From Actinoplanes cyaneus (GTDB lineage: Bacteria; Actinomycetota; Actinomycetes; Mycobacteriales; Micromonosporaceae), in the NCBI RefSeq assembly GCF_016862095.1, contig NZ_BOMH01000037.1:160479-224478 (forward strand): a stretch of 64,000 bases of DNA. Reading direction: 5' to 3'. Positions 34,188 to 43,115 of the stretch are shown piece after piece (position 1 is the stretch's first letter; each line of letters starts with the position of its first letter). The notes beneath the pieces were generated by a model. The model searched no databases and was not told the DNA's origin. It saw nothing but the letters and a program-made list of their open reading frames with translations. Position numbers and translations under genes: made by a program.

Positions 34188-34976
34188 ATGACGGATTCGC
34201 TGGCCGCTGATTGGTGGGGCACCGCGGTGTCCCGCATCGAACCCAACCGCATCGAACTGCGTGGCACGCCGGTCCAGGACCTCATCGGGTCCATCGGGTT
34301 CGGGGCGATGATCTGGCTGATGCTGCGCGGTGAGCACCCCGGCGACCAGCAGGCCGCACTGCTCGAGGCCGCCCTGGTCGCCGGGGTCGACCACGGCCCG
34401 CACGCCCCGTCGATCGCGGTCGCCCGCATGGCCGCCACCTGCGGGGTCGGGCTCAACAACGCCATGGCCAGCGCCATCAACACCCTCGGTGACTCACACG
34501 GCGGCGCCGGCCAGGAATGCGTGCTGCTGCTCGACGAGATCCGCGCCCGGGAGTCCTCCGGGCTCGAGCTGAGCGCCGCCGCCGCCTCGGTGATCGCGGA
34601 GTGGCGCAACCGCGGGATCCGGTACCTGCCCGGCTTCGGACACCGGTTCCACACCCGCGATCCGCGCCGGGATCCGCTGCTGACCCTGGTCGAGAAGGCG
34701 GTCGCGACGAAGGTGGTTCCCGGCGACCACCTCCGGGCCGCCCTGGCCGTCGAGACGCACCTCAACGCCGGACGCAGCAGGCCGGTACCGATGAACATCG
34801 ACGGTGCCACCGCCGTCATCTACGCCGAACTCGGCTTCCCCGCACCCCTGGCCCGCGGCCTGTTCGTGCTGAGCCGCAGCGTCGGCATCCTCGCCCACGC
34901 CTGGGAGGAGATGGGGCAGGGCAGGCGCAACAAGGGACCGATCCCGCCCGCCGTCCGGCCGACTTTCCTGGGTTGA
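34188..34976 (+). CDS. Citrate-synthase-family protein, citryl-CoA-lyase-like
   Basis: This 262-residue protein is shorter than citrate synthases (about 370-430). It keeps the citrate-synthase active-site blocks GDSHGGAGQE, LPGFGHRFHTRDPRRDPL (catalytic His) and NIDGATAVIYAELGFP (catalytic Asp). It resembles short citryl-CoA-lyase or CitE-like synthase-fold proteins, which cleave or form acyl-CoA carbon-carbon bonds. It is 4 bp upstream of the three-domain dehydratase fusion, so both are co-translated. Its reaction in this pathway is unknown. Confidence 0.78.
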   Translation: MTDSLAADWWGTAVSRIEPNRIELRGTPVQDLIGSIGFGAMIWLMLRGEHPGDQQAALLEAALVAGVDHGPHAPSIAVARMAATCGVGLNNAMASAINTLGDSHGGAGQECVLLLDEIRARESSGLELSAAAASVIAEWRNRGIRYLPGFGHRFHTRDPRRDPLLTLVEKAVATKVVPGDHLRAALAVETHLNAGRSRPVPMNIDGATAVIYAELGFPAPLARGLFVLSRSVGILAHAWEEMGQGRRNKGPIPPAVRPTFLG

Positions 34977-34980
34977 TCCC

Positions 34981-37653
34981 ATGCCTGCCCACCGGAAGTC
35001 CATCGCCACGTCATGCCTGTCCGGAACGCTCGAGGACAAGCTGGCCGCGGCCGCGGCCGCACGCTTTCACGGCATCGAACTGACCGGCAGCGACCTGGTC
35101 GCCTCGTCCTGGTCGCCACGGCGGATCCGGGACGAGTGCGCGCGGCGTGGCCTGTCCGTCGACGCCTACGCCGGCCTCGGTGACCTGGAGGCGGTCCCAC
35201 CGCAGATCTTCGCCGCCGGCCTGCGCCGCGCCGAGCACACGTTCGACCTGCTCGAACAGCTCGGCACCAGCACGGCACTGGTCGCCTCCTCGATGTCACC
35301 CGACGCCGTGGACGACGACGAGCTCGCCGCCGAACAGTTGCGGGAACTGGCGGTACGCGCTGAACGGCGCGGCCTGCGCATCGCGTACGAACCTCAGGCG
35401 TGGGGCCGGCACGTCAGCACCTACCCGCACGCCTGGCGGATCGTGCGCCGTGCCGGGCACCCGGCGCTCGGCCTGTGCCTGGACAGTTTCCACGTGCTCT
35501 CGCGCGGCGACGACCCGTCCGGCATCCGGGTGATCCCCAGCGACAAACTGTTCCACCTCCAGCTCGCCGACGCCGCACGAGCGACCATGGACCTGGCCGA
35601 ACGCGGCCGCCACCATCGACTCTTCCCCGGCCTCGGCCACCTCGACCTCGCCACCTTCCTGCGCCACTGCCTCGACACGGGCTACGACGGACCGTTGGCA
35701 CTCGACGTGCTCAACGACGTCTACCAGCAGGCCGATCCCCGGCACACCGCGATCGACGGCATGCGATCGCTGCTGGCCCTGCAGGAAACGGCCGGCGCCC
35801 CGGGCGCGTCGTCCGGGCTGCCGGCGGCGCCCGAGCTGAGCGGCATCGTCTTCACCGAACTGGCCGTGGACGAGACCTCCGGACCCATGGTGGCCACGGC
35901 TCTGGCCGGTCTCGGCTTCGCGCACGTGGGCCGGCACCGGTCGAAACCGGTGCAGCTGTGGCAGCAGGCCGACGCCCGCATCCTGCTGAACTTCGACGCC
36001 CAACGAACCGTCACCCCCGGCACGGCGTCGGTCTGCGCGTTCGCGGTGGAGACCGCCGACCCGGCGCGGTCCACCCGGCGGGCCGAGCAGCTGCTGGCCC
36101 CCGTGCTGCCGCGACTGCACGAGCCGGAGGAGGCGGAACTCGCCTCCATCGCCGCGCCCGACGGCACCGCCGTCTTCCTCGTGCGCACCGGGCCCGACCG
36201 GGAGAGCTGGGCCCAGGACTTCCTTCCCGTCGACGCTCCGGCGACCACCGCCGTGGTCACCGGCACCGATCACCTCTCGCTCACCGACACCGTCGACGAC
36301 TTCGACGACGCGGCCCTGTTCTACCGCGTAGTGCTCGGCCTGCGCGCCGGTGCGACCACCGAGATCGCCGCGCCGTTCGGACTGATCCGGAGCCGGGCCG
36401 CCACCGATCCGCGGCATCGCGTCAGGATCACGCTCAACACCGCACCGCTACGGCGCGGCGACTGGGCGCCCGCCGTGCCCAGTCCTCAGCATGTGGCCTT
36501 CCGCACCGACGACGCACTGGCCGCCGCCGCGGCGATGCGCGCGCGGGGAGCGCCCCTGCTCACCATCCCGGACAACTACTACACCGACCTCGGAGCCCGC
36601 CTGGACCTCGCGCCCGGGTTCGTGGCCGCACTACAGGCGAACTCCGTCCTGTACGACCGCGACGAGCACGGTGCGTACCTGCACTTCTACACCGAGATGC
36701 TCGGATCGAGAGTCTTCTTCGCCGTCGTGCAGCGCATCGACCGGTACGCGGGGTACGGCGGGCCGGTCAGTGCGCCGGTGCGGATGGCGGCCCACCGGGA
36801 ACGCCGGCTGGCCACCCTGCGCGACGCCCCCGCGTCCACCCCGGTACGCCAGGACTACTCGCTGGCGCACCTGACCGCACTGAGCCTGTCGCCGCCGGAG
36901 CTGGTCGACGCGGCGGCCGAGGCCGGCTACCGCTACGTCGGACTGCGCCTGACCCGCGTGACCACGCAGGAGCCGCACTATCCGCTGGCCACCGACCCCG
37001 CCCTGCTGCGCACCACCAAGCTTCGCCTGGCCGCCACCGGCATCGAAGTCCTGGACATCGAACTGGCCCGGATCAGCCCCGGCGATGACCCCCGGGACTT
37101 TCAGCGCTTCCTGGAGACCGGCGCCGAGCTGGGCGCGCGCCATGTCATCACTCAGCTGCCCGATCCCGATCGCAACCGCAAGACCGAGCGGTTCGCGCAG
37201 CTGTGCGAGATGGCCCGGCCGCTCGGGCTGACCGTCGACCTCGAGTTCCCCTCCTGGACCGAGACCCCGGACCTGCCCTCGGCGGTACGCGTCCTGCGCG
37301 GCGCCGACCAGCCGAACGCCGGCATCCTCATCGACCTGCTGCACTTCGCGCGATCCGGCTCCAGCGTCGCGGACCTGCGCCAGCTGCCCGCCGCATGGTT
37401 CCACTTCGCTCACGTCTGCGACGCGCCGCCCGGGGTACCGGACACCAACGAGGGGCTCATCCACGCTGCTCGCTTCGAGCGCCTGTTCCCGGGCGAGGGC
37501 GGCATCGACGTACGCGGCATCCTTGATGCTCTTCCGGCCGGGATTCCCTATGCGCTGGAGATTCCGCGGGCGACGCTGGTCGCCCAGGTCGGCGGCAAGG
37601 AACACGCCCGGCAGGCCATCGCGGCGACACGCGGGCACCTGCAACGCCGATGA
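34981..37653 (+). CDS. Three-domain fusion: dehydroshikimate-dehydratase-like barrel, VOC domain, second isomerase barrel
   Basis: This 890-residue protein's first 600 residues parallel the QuiC1-type protein at 12989. The N-terminal barrel keeps Glu137, Asp168 and Gln194, but the fourth ligand is Asp242 in place of Glu. The VOC domain has His431 and His504, but the Glu of the HPPD triad is Ala581 (VFFAVVQR), so this metal site is probably dead. A third domain (about 620-890) is another xylose-isomerase/sugar-epimerase-like barrel with plausible ligands in VDLEFPSW, ILIDLLHF, FHFAHVCD and YALEIPR. The extra barrel is not part of normal QuiC1. It probably carries out two sequential steps. It is co-transcribed with the gene at 34188 under operator 4. 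Confidence 0.83.
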   Translation: MPAHRKSIATSCLSGTLEDKLAAAAAARFHGIELTGSDLVASSWSPRRIRDECARRGLSVDAYAGLGDLEAVPPQIFAAGLRRAEHTFDLLEQLGTSTALVASSMSPDAVDDDELAAEQLRELAVRAERRGLRIAYEPQAWGRHVSTYPHAWRIVRRAGHPALGLCLDSFHVLSRGDDPSGIRVIPSDKLFHLQLADAARATMDLAERGRHHRLFPGLGHLDLATFLRHCLDTGYDGPLALDVLNDVYQQADPRHTAIDGMRSLLALQETAGAPGASSGLPAAPELSGIVFTELAVDETSGPMVATALAGLGFAHVGRHRSKPVQLWQQADARILLNFDAQRTVTPGTASVCAFAVETADPARSTRRAEQLLAPVLPRLHEPEEAELASIAAPDGTAVFLVRTGPDRESWAQDFLPVDAPATTAVVTGTDHLSLTDTVDDFDDAALFYRVVLGLRAGATTEIAAPFGLIRSRAATDPRHRVRITLNTAPLRRGDWAPAVPSPQHVAFRTDDALAAAAAMRARGAPLLTIPDNYYTDLGARLDLAPGFVAALQANSVLYDRDEHGAYLHFYTEMLGSRVFFAVVQRIDRYAGYGGPVSAPVRMAAHRERRLATLRDAPASTPVRQDYSLAHLTALSLSPPELVDAAAEAGYRYVGLRLTRVTTQEPHYPLATDPALLRTTKLRLAATGIEVLDIELARISPGDDPRDFQRFLETGAELGARHVITQLPDPDRNRKTERFAQLCEMARPLGLTVDLEFPSWTETPDLPSAVRVLRGADQPNAGILIDLLHFARSGSSVADLRQLPAAWFHFAHVCDAPPGVPDTNEGLIHAARFERLFPGEGGIDVRGILDALPAGIPYALEIPRATLVAQVGGKEHARQAIAATRGHLQRR

Positions 37654-37680
37654 AGAACTCATTGCCATCGATCAATGCCG

Positions 37681-37700
37681 GGGTTACGTTGACGTGACCC
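37681..37700. promoter_or_regulatory. Imperfect 20-bp dyad upstream of PQQ dehydrogenase 2
   Basis: GGGTTACGT-TG-ACGTGACCC has one mismatch between arms. It is not related to the TetR or IclR sites and may be a further regulator's site. Confidence 0.4.
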
Positions 37701-37715
37701 ATCCAGCGGATCCTC

Positions 37716-37734
37716 CGGTCCGCCTAGTGGTCCG
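37716..37734. promoter_or_regulatory. IclR-type operator, site 5
   Basis: CGGTCC-GCCTAGT-GGTCCG keeps the spacing, with two arm changes. It ends 20 bp before the start codon of PQQ dehydrogenase 2. Confidence 0.6.
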
Positions 37735-37754
37735 TTGTCGAGAAAGGATCTGAC

Positions 37755-39866
37755 GTGGCAATCGAGGTTCCCCGGCGCGACGTCCTCCGCGGAGTCGCCG
37801 TCACGGCCGCCGCGGCGACACTGACTCCGCTCCCCGCGACCGCCGCGCCCTCACCGGCACGGTCCTGCACGACACCGGGCGGCAAGGACTTCCCCAAGGT
37901 CGGCGGCAACTACGGCAACCAGAACTACTCGGCACTCGACGACATCCACCTCGGCACCGTCAGCCGGCTCGGTGCCGCCTGGGTCAACCGGATCGAGGGC
38001 GGCCTGACCACCGGCACCAACCAGAGCACCGCGGTCGTGGTCGATGGCGTGCTCTACATCGAGTCGGCGCTGGGCAACGTCTTCGCCGTCGACGGGCGCA
38101 CCGGGCAGACCAAGTGGAAGTACACCCAGACGCGGGGCACGGTGACCAGGCGCGGCGTGGCCGTCGGCGAGGGCCGGGTCTTCACCCACGGCAAGGGCAA
38201 CTGGATGATCGCGCTGGACCAGGCCACCGGCACGGTCGTCTGGGAGCGACAGATCACCGGGTACGGAACCATGGAGAAGGTCGCCATCACCTACCACGAC
38301 GGCCTGCTGCACGTCGGAACCCACGACAGCGCCCGCGCCGCCGCACTGGCGCTGAGCGCCGCCGACGGCTCACTGGTCTGGAACTTCTGGGGCACGCCCG
38401 GCCCCGGCGAGCTCGGCAACGACACCTGGGCCGGCGAATCCTGGCAGGCCGGCGGAGCGACGCCGTGGATCCACCCGGCCCTCGACCCGGAACTCGGCCT
38501 GGTCTACTGGACCTTCGGCAACGCCCGCGGCAACAACTCGTCGCAGGACGGCTCCGGCCGTGCGGGCATGAACCTGTTCTCCAGCTCGATCGTCGCCCTC
38601 GACCTCACGACCGGACAGTACCGCTGGCACTTCCAATCCATCCACCACGGCATCTGGGACATGGACAACGTGATGGCGCCGGTCCTGGCCGACGTGCGGA
38701 TCCACGGCCGGATGCGCAAGATCGTCGTGTACGGCAGCAAGTCCGGCATGTACTTCATCCTCGACCGCACCGACGGCTCCGCGCCGCTCGGCATCGACGA
38801 GGTGCCGGTGCCGCAGGAACCCCGGCAGAAGACCTGGCCGACCCAGCCGTTCCCGCGGCAGGGGCCGTGGACCGAGACCCGCGTGGTGGACCAGCCGCTC
38901 GGCACCTCGGTGCCCGGCGACCCGAACCGCGCGGTGCCCAACTACGTCCGAGGCGCGCTCTACGACCCGCACTGGGATGTCCCGGTGCTGTCCATTCCCG
39001 GCCACGGCGGCGGCGCCGATTGGAACCACCAGTCGTTCAGCCACTCCACCGGACTCGTCTACACCGGGTACGGCTACGTCGCCGCCGCGCACTCGCTCAC
39101 CGAGGCCAGCAACGGGCTCCGCCCGCCGGGCGAGTACCAGACCGGCGGGGTCGTCGCCGTCGACCCGAGCACCAACAGGGTGCGCTGGAAGCGGCGCATG
39201 CCGTACTCGCTGGCACACGGCAACGGGGTGCTCAGCACGGCCGGTGATCTGATCTACATCGGTCAGCCGGACGGCAACCTGCTCGCCCTCGACGCGCACA
39301 ACGGCCGGGAGAGGTGGCGCTTCCAGACCGGTGCCGCGATCAGCTCCAGTCCGATCATGTACGAGGTCGACGGTGTCCAGTACCTCGCGGTGTACGCGGG
39401 CGGCACCGGCATCCCCTACGGTGACTCGGCGCCGCGCGGAGACTTCCTCTGGGCCTTCAAACTCGGCGGCACGGTGCCACCCGCGCCCGCACCGCCGCCG
39501 CCGGTGATCCGCCGCCCGGTCTCCGGCCGCCCGGTGGAGGGCAGCGCGGTCAACAACACCGTGGTGCTGGCCCGCACCTACGACGCCGCCACCGGAACGA
39601 TCGGCAGCACCGAGTCGACCGCCGTCAACGCCATGGCCCCGACCCACTTGCGGGTGCCGGTCGGTACCACGGTCACCTTCCTCAACCCGGCCGACAACGT
39701 CAACGTGCACGGCGCGACCCAGTTCTTCGAAGGACTGTTCGACATCCGCCTCCAGCCGGGAGAATCGTTCACCTACACCTTCAGGCGCCGCGGCGAATAC
39801 TTCTTCAACGACAGCTTCAGCCCGCGACCGACCGGAAAGATCGAGGTCTACCAACCTGGGTCCTGA
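37755..39866 (+). CDS. Exported PQQ-dependent dehydrogenase with degenerate cupredoxin tail (2)
   Basis: This 703-residue protein has a Tat signal (PRRDVLRGVAVTAAAATLTP) and a quinoprotein propeller with the active-site block WHFQSIHHGIWDMDNVMAPVLAD and repeated Trp-dock motifs. The C-terminal 100 residues form a cupredoxin-like fold without the copper Cys/His (GEYFFNDSFSPRPTGKIEV). It is clearly paralogous to the protein at 30800-32938; both start their mature parts with GKDFPKV. No haem motif means that electrons pass to an external acceptor. The GTG follows GAAAGGA. It is a monocistronic gene under operator 5; its PQQ comes from the divergent pqq operon. Confidence 0.86.
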   Translation: MAIEVPRRDVLRGVAVTAAAATLTPLPATAAPSPARSCTTPGGKDFPKVGGNYGNQNYSALDDIHLGTVSRLGAAWVNRIEGGLTTGTNQSTAVVVDGVLYIESALGNVFAVDGRTGQTKWKYTQTRGTVTRRGVAVGEGRVFTHGKGNWMIALDQATGTVVWERQITGYGTMEKVAITYHDGLLHVGTHDSARAAALALSAADGSLVWNFWGTPGPGELGNDTWAGESWQAGGATPWIHPALDPELGLVYWTFGNARGNNSSQDGSGRAGMNLFSSSIVALDLTTGQYRWHFQSIHHGIWDMDNVMAPVLADVRIHGRMRKIVVYGSKSGMYFILDRTDGSAPLGIDEVPVPQEPRQKTWPTQPFPRQGPWTETRVVDQPLGTSVPGDPNRAVPNYVRGALYDPHWDVPVLSIPGHGGGADWNHQSFSHSTGLVYTGYGYVAAAHSLTEASNGLRPPGEYQTGGVVAVDPSTNRVRWKRRMPYSLAHGNGVLSTAGDLIYIGQPDGNLLALDAHNGRERWRFQTGAAISSSPIMYEVDGVQYLAVYAGGTGIPYGDSAPRGDFLWAFKLGGTVPPAPAPPPPVIRRPVSGRPVEGSAVNNTVVLARTYDAATGTIGSTESTAVNAMAPTHLRVPVGTTVTFLNPADNVNVHGATQFFEGLFDIRLQPGESFTYTFRRRGEYFFNDSFSPRPTGKIEVYQPGS

Positions 39867-39960
39867 CCGGCCCGCATGTGTCGCTTCCAGCAGAATGGAC
39901 CGTTTCTGCGAGACACCCCTCGTGGGAGAGCCGCGGCGCCAGCGGTCGTCGCGGTCACCG

Positions 39961-40986
39961 TCAGGCTCGTGCGGTCGCCAACTCCTCATGAGTTCGCTGC
40001 TGGCTCGGGTCGGTCTTCATGGCGTGCTGTGCTGCGTTGCGGAACTGTTTGGGCGAGGAGCCGACCACGCGGCGGAACGCGGTGCTGAACGCGCTCTCGG
40101 ATTCGTAGCCGGTTGCGAACGCGAGTTCGGAGATCGATCGTGTGCCGCGGCGCAGGGCATCGCGGGCGAGGCTCATTCGCCACTCGATCAGGTACTCCAG
40201 CGGCGGGGTTCCGACCTGGCTCTTGAAGGATGAGGCGAACGCCGATCGTGACATGCGGCTGATGGCGGCAAGTTCCTTGAGTGTCCAACGGTGGGCCACG
40301 TCTGCGTGCATGGCGCGCAGTGCGGCTCCGATACCGTCGTTGTTGAGCACTGCCAGCCAGCCGGTCGGCTGGTCGGCGTGGTCCGCGTGAGCGCGGAGCA
40401 TGTGGACGAACAAGATCTGGGCGAGATGGTCCAGGACCAGGGAGCCGCCGACGGCGGTGGTCTCGACTTCGGCGACCAGCAGTTGGCTCAGGTGTGCCAG
40501 CAGCTTCCCGCGAGGATCCGCGGCATGGACGTGCACCAGTGGCGGCAGCACATCGATCAACATGGAGGCGTTGGTGTCGTCGAACGAGAAGTGCCCGCCA
40601 CAGAGGTAGGTGTCCTCCTCGACCTCGGGCCCGATGTGCACAGCGCCGTTCGTGGCGTTGTCCCACAACGACGTCGCGGCGCGCGGCTCTTCGCCGAGTG
40701 CGCTGGCCAGCACGTACGGCGGCGGGTTGCCCAGCAGATAGAAGTCGCCTTCTCGCAGCAGCACAGGCTCGTGCCCTTGCAGGGCCAGCCAGCATTCGCC
40801 CCGCACGACGATGCCGAGTTTCACATGCGGGAACGGATCGAACCGTAGCGCCCACGCTCCCGCAGCGTGCAAACCGGGCTCCACCACGGCGCGGGGGCGT
40901 AGCAGTCCGATGGCGTCAGCGATCGGATCGCTGGATGCCAGCGGCGAGGACTCCCTGGACGATCTGTACAGAAATTCGGACGTCAC
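39961..40986 (-). CDS. AraC-family regulator with cupin N-domain
   Basis: This protein of about 341 residues has an AraC-binding cupin domain (about 15-180; FDPFPHVKLGIVVRGECWLALQGHEPVLLREGDFYLLG) and a C-terminal double HTH (WTLKELAAISRMSRSAFASSFKSQVGTPPLEYLIEWRMSLARDALRRGTRSISELAFATGYESESAFSTAFRR). It is divergent from an SDR gene 39 bp away, which it probably regulates. The GTG at 40986 is preferred because an upstream ATG (41019) would run into the opposing promoter; no ribosome site decides this. Confidence 0.82.
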   Translation of the reverse strand: MTSEFLYRSSRESSPLASSDPIADAIGLLRPRAVVEPGLHAAGAWALRFDPFPHVKLGIVVRGECWLALQGHEPVLLREGDFYLLGNPPPYVLASALGEEPRAATSLWDNATNGAVHIGPEVEEDTYLCGGHFSFDDTNASMLIDVLPPLVHVHAADPRGKLLAHLSQLLVAEVETTAVGGSLVLDHLAQILFVHMLRAHADHADQPTGWLAVLNNDGIGAALRAMHADVAHRWTLKELAAISRMSRSAFASSFKSQVGTPPLEYLIEWRMSLARDALRRGTRSISELAFATGYESESAFSTAFRRVVGSSPKQFRNAAQHAMKTDPSQQRTHEELATARA

Positions 40987-41025
40987 GTTATGGAGCGTAC
41001 AGCGCTTGGCCTGCAGCATGAGATC

Positions 41026-41757
41026 ATGACCGCTACGAAGCAGACGGCGCTCGTCACAGGCGCCAACAAGGGGATCGGGTTCGAGACTGCACGCCAGCTC
41101 GCCCGGCAGGGTTTCACCGTCTGGTTGGCAAGTCGCGACCAGGAGCGCGGCGAAGCCGCCGTCAAGGACCTCGCCGGTGACGGCGACGTGCGGCTGGTCA
41201 GCCTCGACGTGACTGACACGGAAAGCGTCCGGGCCGCTGCCGCCCGCATCGGCGACGAGACCGGCGCCCTGGACGTGCTGGTCAACAACGCCGGAGCGGG
41301 ATTCCCGGAGGGAGAAGGCCGTCCCAGTACGGTGCGCCTGGAGACGCTCCGGCGCTCACTGGACGTGAACTTCTACGGAGCGCTGCGCGTCACCCAGGCG
41401 TTCCTGCCGCTGGTACGGCAAGCACAGGCCGGCCGCATCGTGAACGTGAGCACCACCCTCGCGTCGATCACAACGGTCGTGTCTCCAGACAGTCCCTTCG
41501 AGCAGCTCCCGTTCTTCGCCTACCCCGCGTCGAAGACCCTCCTCAACGCGCTCACCGGATGGCTGGCCGTCGAACTCGAGAACACACCGATCAAGGTCAA
41601 CTCGGTGTGCCCAGGGGCCAACGCCACCGACATGAACCCCGACCCTGCGGCGCAGCCCCCAGCTGAAGGCGCCAAGGTCGTCGTGCGCGCAGCCACGCTC
41701 GCGGCGGACGGGCCCACTGGCAGCTTCTTCGACGTGAACGGCCCTGTGGGCTGGTGA
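41026..41757 (+). CDS. Short-chain dehydrogenase/reductase
   Basis: This 243-residue classical SDR has NAD(P) motif TGANKGIG, NNAG, Ser of VNVSTTLASI, and catalytic YPASK. TGANKGIGFETA and DVNFYG are typical of the carbonyl-reductase-like group; an Arg after the second strand (ASRDQERG) suggests NADPH. Its substrate is unknown. The ATG at 41026 is chosen because the earlier ATG at 40990 lies within the regulator's start region. A strong terminator follows. Confidence 0.86.
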   Translation: MTATKQTALVTGANKGIGFETARQLARQGFTVWLASRDQERGEAAVKDLAGDGDVRLVSLDVTDTESVRAAAARIGDETGALDVLVNNAGAGFPEGEGRPSTVRLETLRRSLDVNFYGALRVTQAFLPLVRQAQAGRIVNVSTTLASITTVVSPDSPFEQLPFFAYPASKTLLNALTGWLAVELENTPIKVNSVCPGANATDMNPDPAAQPPAEGAKVVVRAATLAADGPTGSFFDVNGPVGW

Positions 41758-41768
41758 CCGTCGGGCCG

Positions 41769-41803
41769 CAACGCGTCGGCGTCGCACGTACGCCGGCGCG
41801 TTG
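41769..41803 (+). terminator. Strong terminator-like hairpin after the SDR gene
   Basis: A 14-bp stem (41769-41782 with 41790-41803, one U:G pair) and a 7-nt loop begin 11 bp after the SDR stop, followed by TTCCC. Confidence 0.68.
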
Positions 41804-41883
41804 TTCCCGGTCCGGAAACTACGGCGGGCCTGCTTCGCCAGCGCGCCCACCGGCCATCCTGGGCTGAGCGTCCAGCACCTCGC

Positions 41884-42168
41884 TCAGGTCAGCTCGACGG
41901 TGTCCCCCACTCGCACACGTCCCGGTTGCGCGACCGTGGCCAGGGCGTCCAGCCGCATGTCATGTGCCCGGGCGACGGCTCGCAGGATCAGCGGGGAATG
42001 CGGCAGATCCTGCTGGGCCTCGTTGGTCATCACACACCGCTCCGCGTCGCGTACCGCGTAGAGCCGGTCACCGGCCAGACCCCGGAGATCCACGGCGGCC
42101 TCGTCCACCATCTCGCCGCCGGTGGACTTGACGGGATACCGCCAGATCCGCTCGACCGTCCCGACCAC
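41884..42168 (-). pseudogene. Shortened MOSC-domain gene (internal deletion)
   Basis: The 94-codon frame begins with a MOSC N-terminal beta-barrel (VVGTVERIWRYPVKSTGGEMVDEAAVDLRGLAGDRLYAV). It then jumps to what looks like the very end of MOSC proteins (RCVMTNEAQ, then PGRVRVGDTVEL). Full MOSC proteins have 200-280 residues, so the middle with the molybdenum-cofactor-binding Cys region is missing. The start GTG is inferred at 42168. It is either a decayed gene or a very compact relative; an in-frame deletion is the simplest reading. Confidence 0.6.
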
Positions 42169-42375
42169 CGCCCCATGATCTCCCTCCCTTTCCTCAGCTC
42201 CGGACCACTCTTGCCGACACCGCAACCCATGACAACGAATCGCCGCCGGGCCCGCGGGGTTGCCGTGCTCGCCGGTATCGCGGCTGCGCTCCGCCTGCTC
42301 CCAGCCCTGACGGTTCACGACGACATGCCTCCCTCAGGAAGGTGAGGAATCGGCCGGCTGAGGACGCCTTCGGTG

Positions 42376-42939
42376 TCAGCGTGCGGGGCCCGTCCCGGCG
42401 ATGGCGGCGAGGGCGGTGAGGTAGCGATCCGACATGAAGACCTTGGTGATCCGGCGAAGCTTGTAGCCGCGCGGCCGCTTGTGCCAGGTGGCATCCGGGC
42501 GAACTTCGTGCAGCCACAGCCACCGTTCGGTGACCTGGGCGACGACACCTATCCACGCCATCTGCGAGCGGAACCGTCTTTCCTGCTCGATGCCGAGCAG
42601 CGGCGAGATCGCGCTCATGCCCCTGAGCAGACCCGCTGTCGTGTCCAGGTCGAGACCTGGCGGGGCGGTGGGCGGCCACTCGGCCTGAGTCCGGGCGAAG
42701 CGCTCCTGGAACGAGGAGTCCTTCCTGACCTTCACCACGTCCTTGACGCGGATGGCGACCGAACCCTCGAAGAAGCCTCCATCACCGGTACGCGCGATCA
42801 AGGCCCACTGGGAGCCGACGGCGACCACGATGCCGTCGACTCGGTCGGCATTGCGCGGAGACCGCTTGATGCGCACGAGAGTTCGGGACTCGGCTGCACG
42901 ACGGAGCCGGTCAGCCTTCCTCACCCCCGATGACGTCAC
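42376..42939 (-). CDS. Uncharacterised protein, about 187 residues
   Basis: The N-terminal half is basic and beta-rich (RTLVRIKRSPRNADRVDGIVVAVGSQWALIARTGDGGFFEGSVAIRVKDVVKV), resembling a small barrel that might bind nucleic acid. The C-terminal half has WLWLHEVRPDATW. No signal peptide or membrane helix is visible. The GTG at 42939 follows GAGGA at 9 nt; other starts are possible. I do not recognise a family. Confidence 0.6.
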   Translation of the reverse strand: MTSSGVRKADRLRRAAESRTLVRIKRSPRNADRVDGIVVAVGSQWALIARTGDGGFFEGSVAIRVKDVVKVRKDSSFQERFARTQAEWPPTAPPGLDLDTTAGLLRGMSAISPLLGIEQERRFRSQMAWIGVVAQVTERWLWLHEVRPDATWHKRPRGYKLRRITKVFMSDRYLTALAAIAGTGPAR

Positions 42940-43115
42940 GCCGCGGATCCTCGCACAGCAACGCCACGCCCATGGTCCAGTTGCCAACAAGACGCGGACG
43001 GCGGCAGATGAGCGCGCACCACCCACGGCGCTTCGGGAACCGCGTCAGCGATGGCTCTGCCGAGGGCAGAGTGGTGAACCGTGACGGGCGCCCAGGTGCC
43101 CTCTACCGTTTGACC

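Noticed and set aside
39880..39920. Possible terminator hairpin after PQQ dehydrogenase 2 (GTGTC...GAGACAC)
   Set aside because: Only broken, short stems can be formed.
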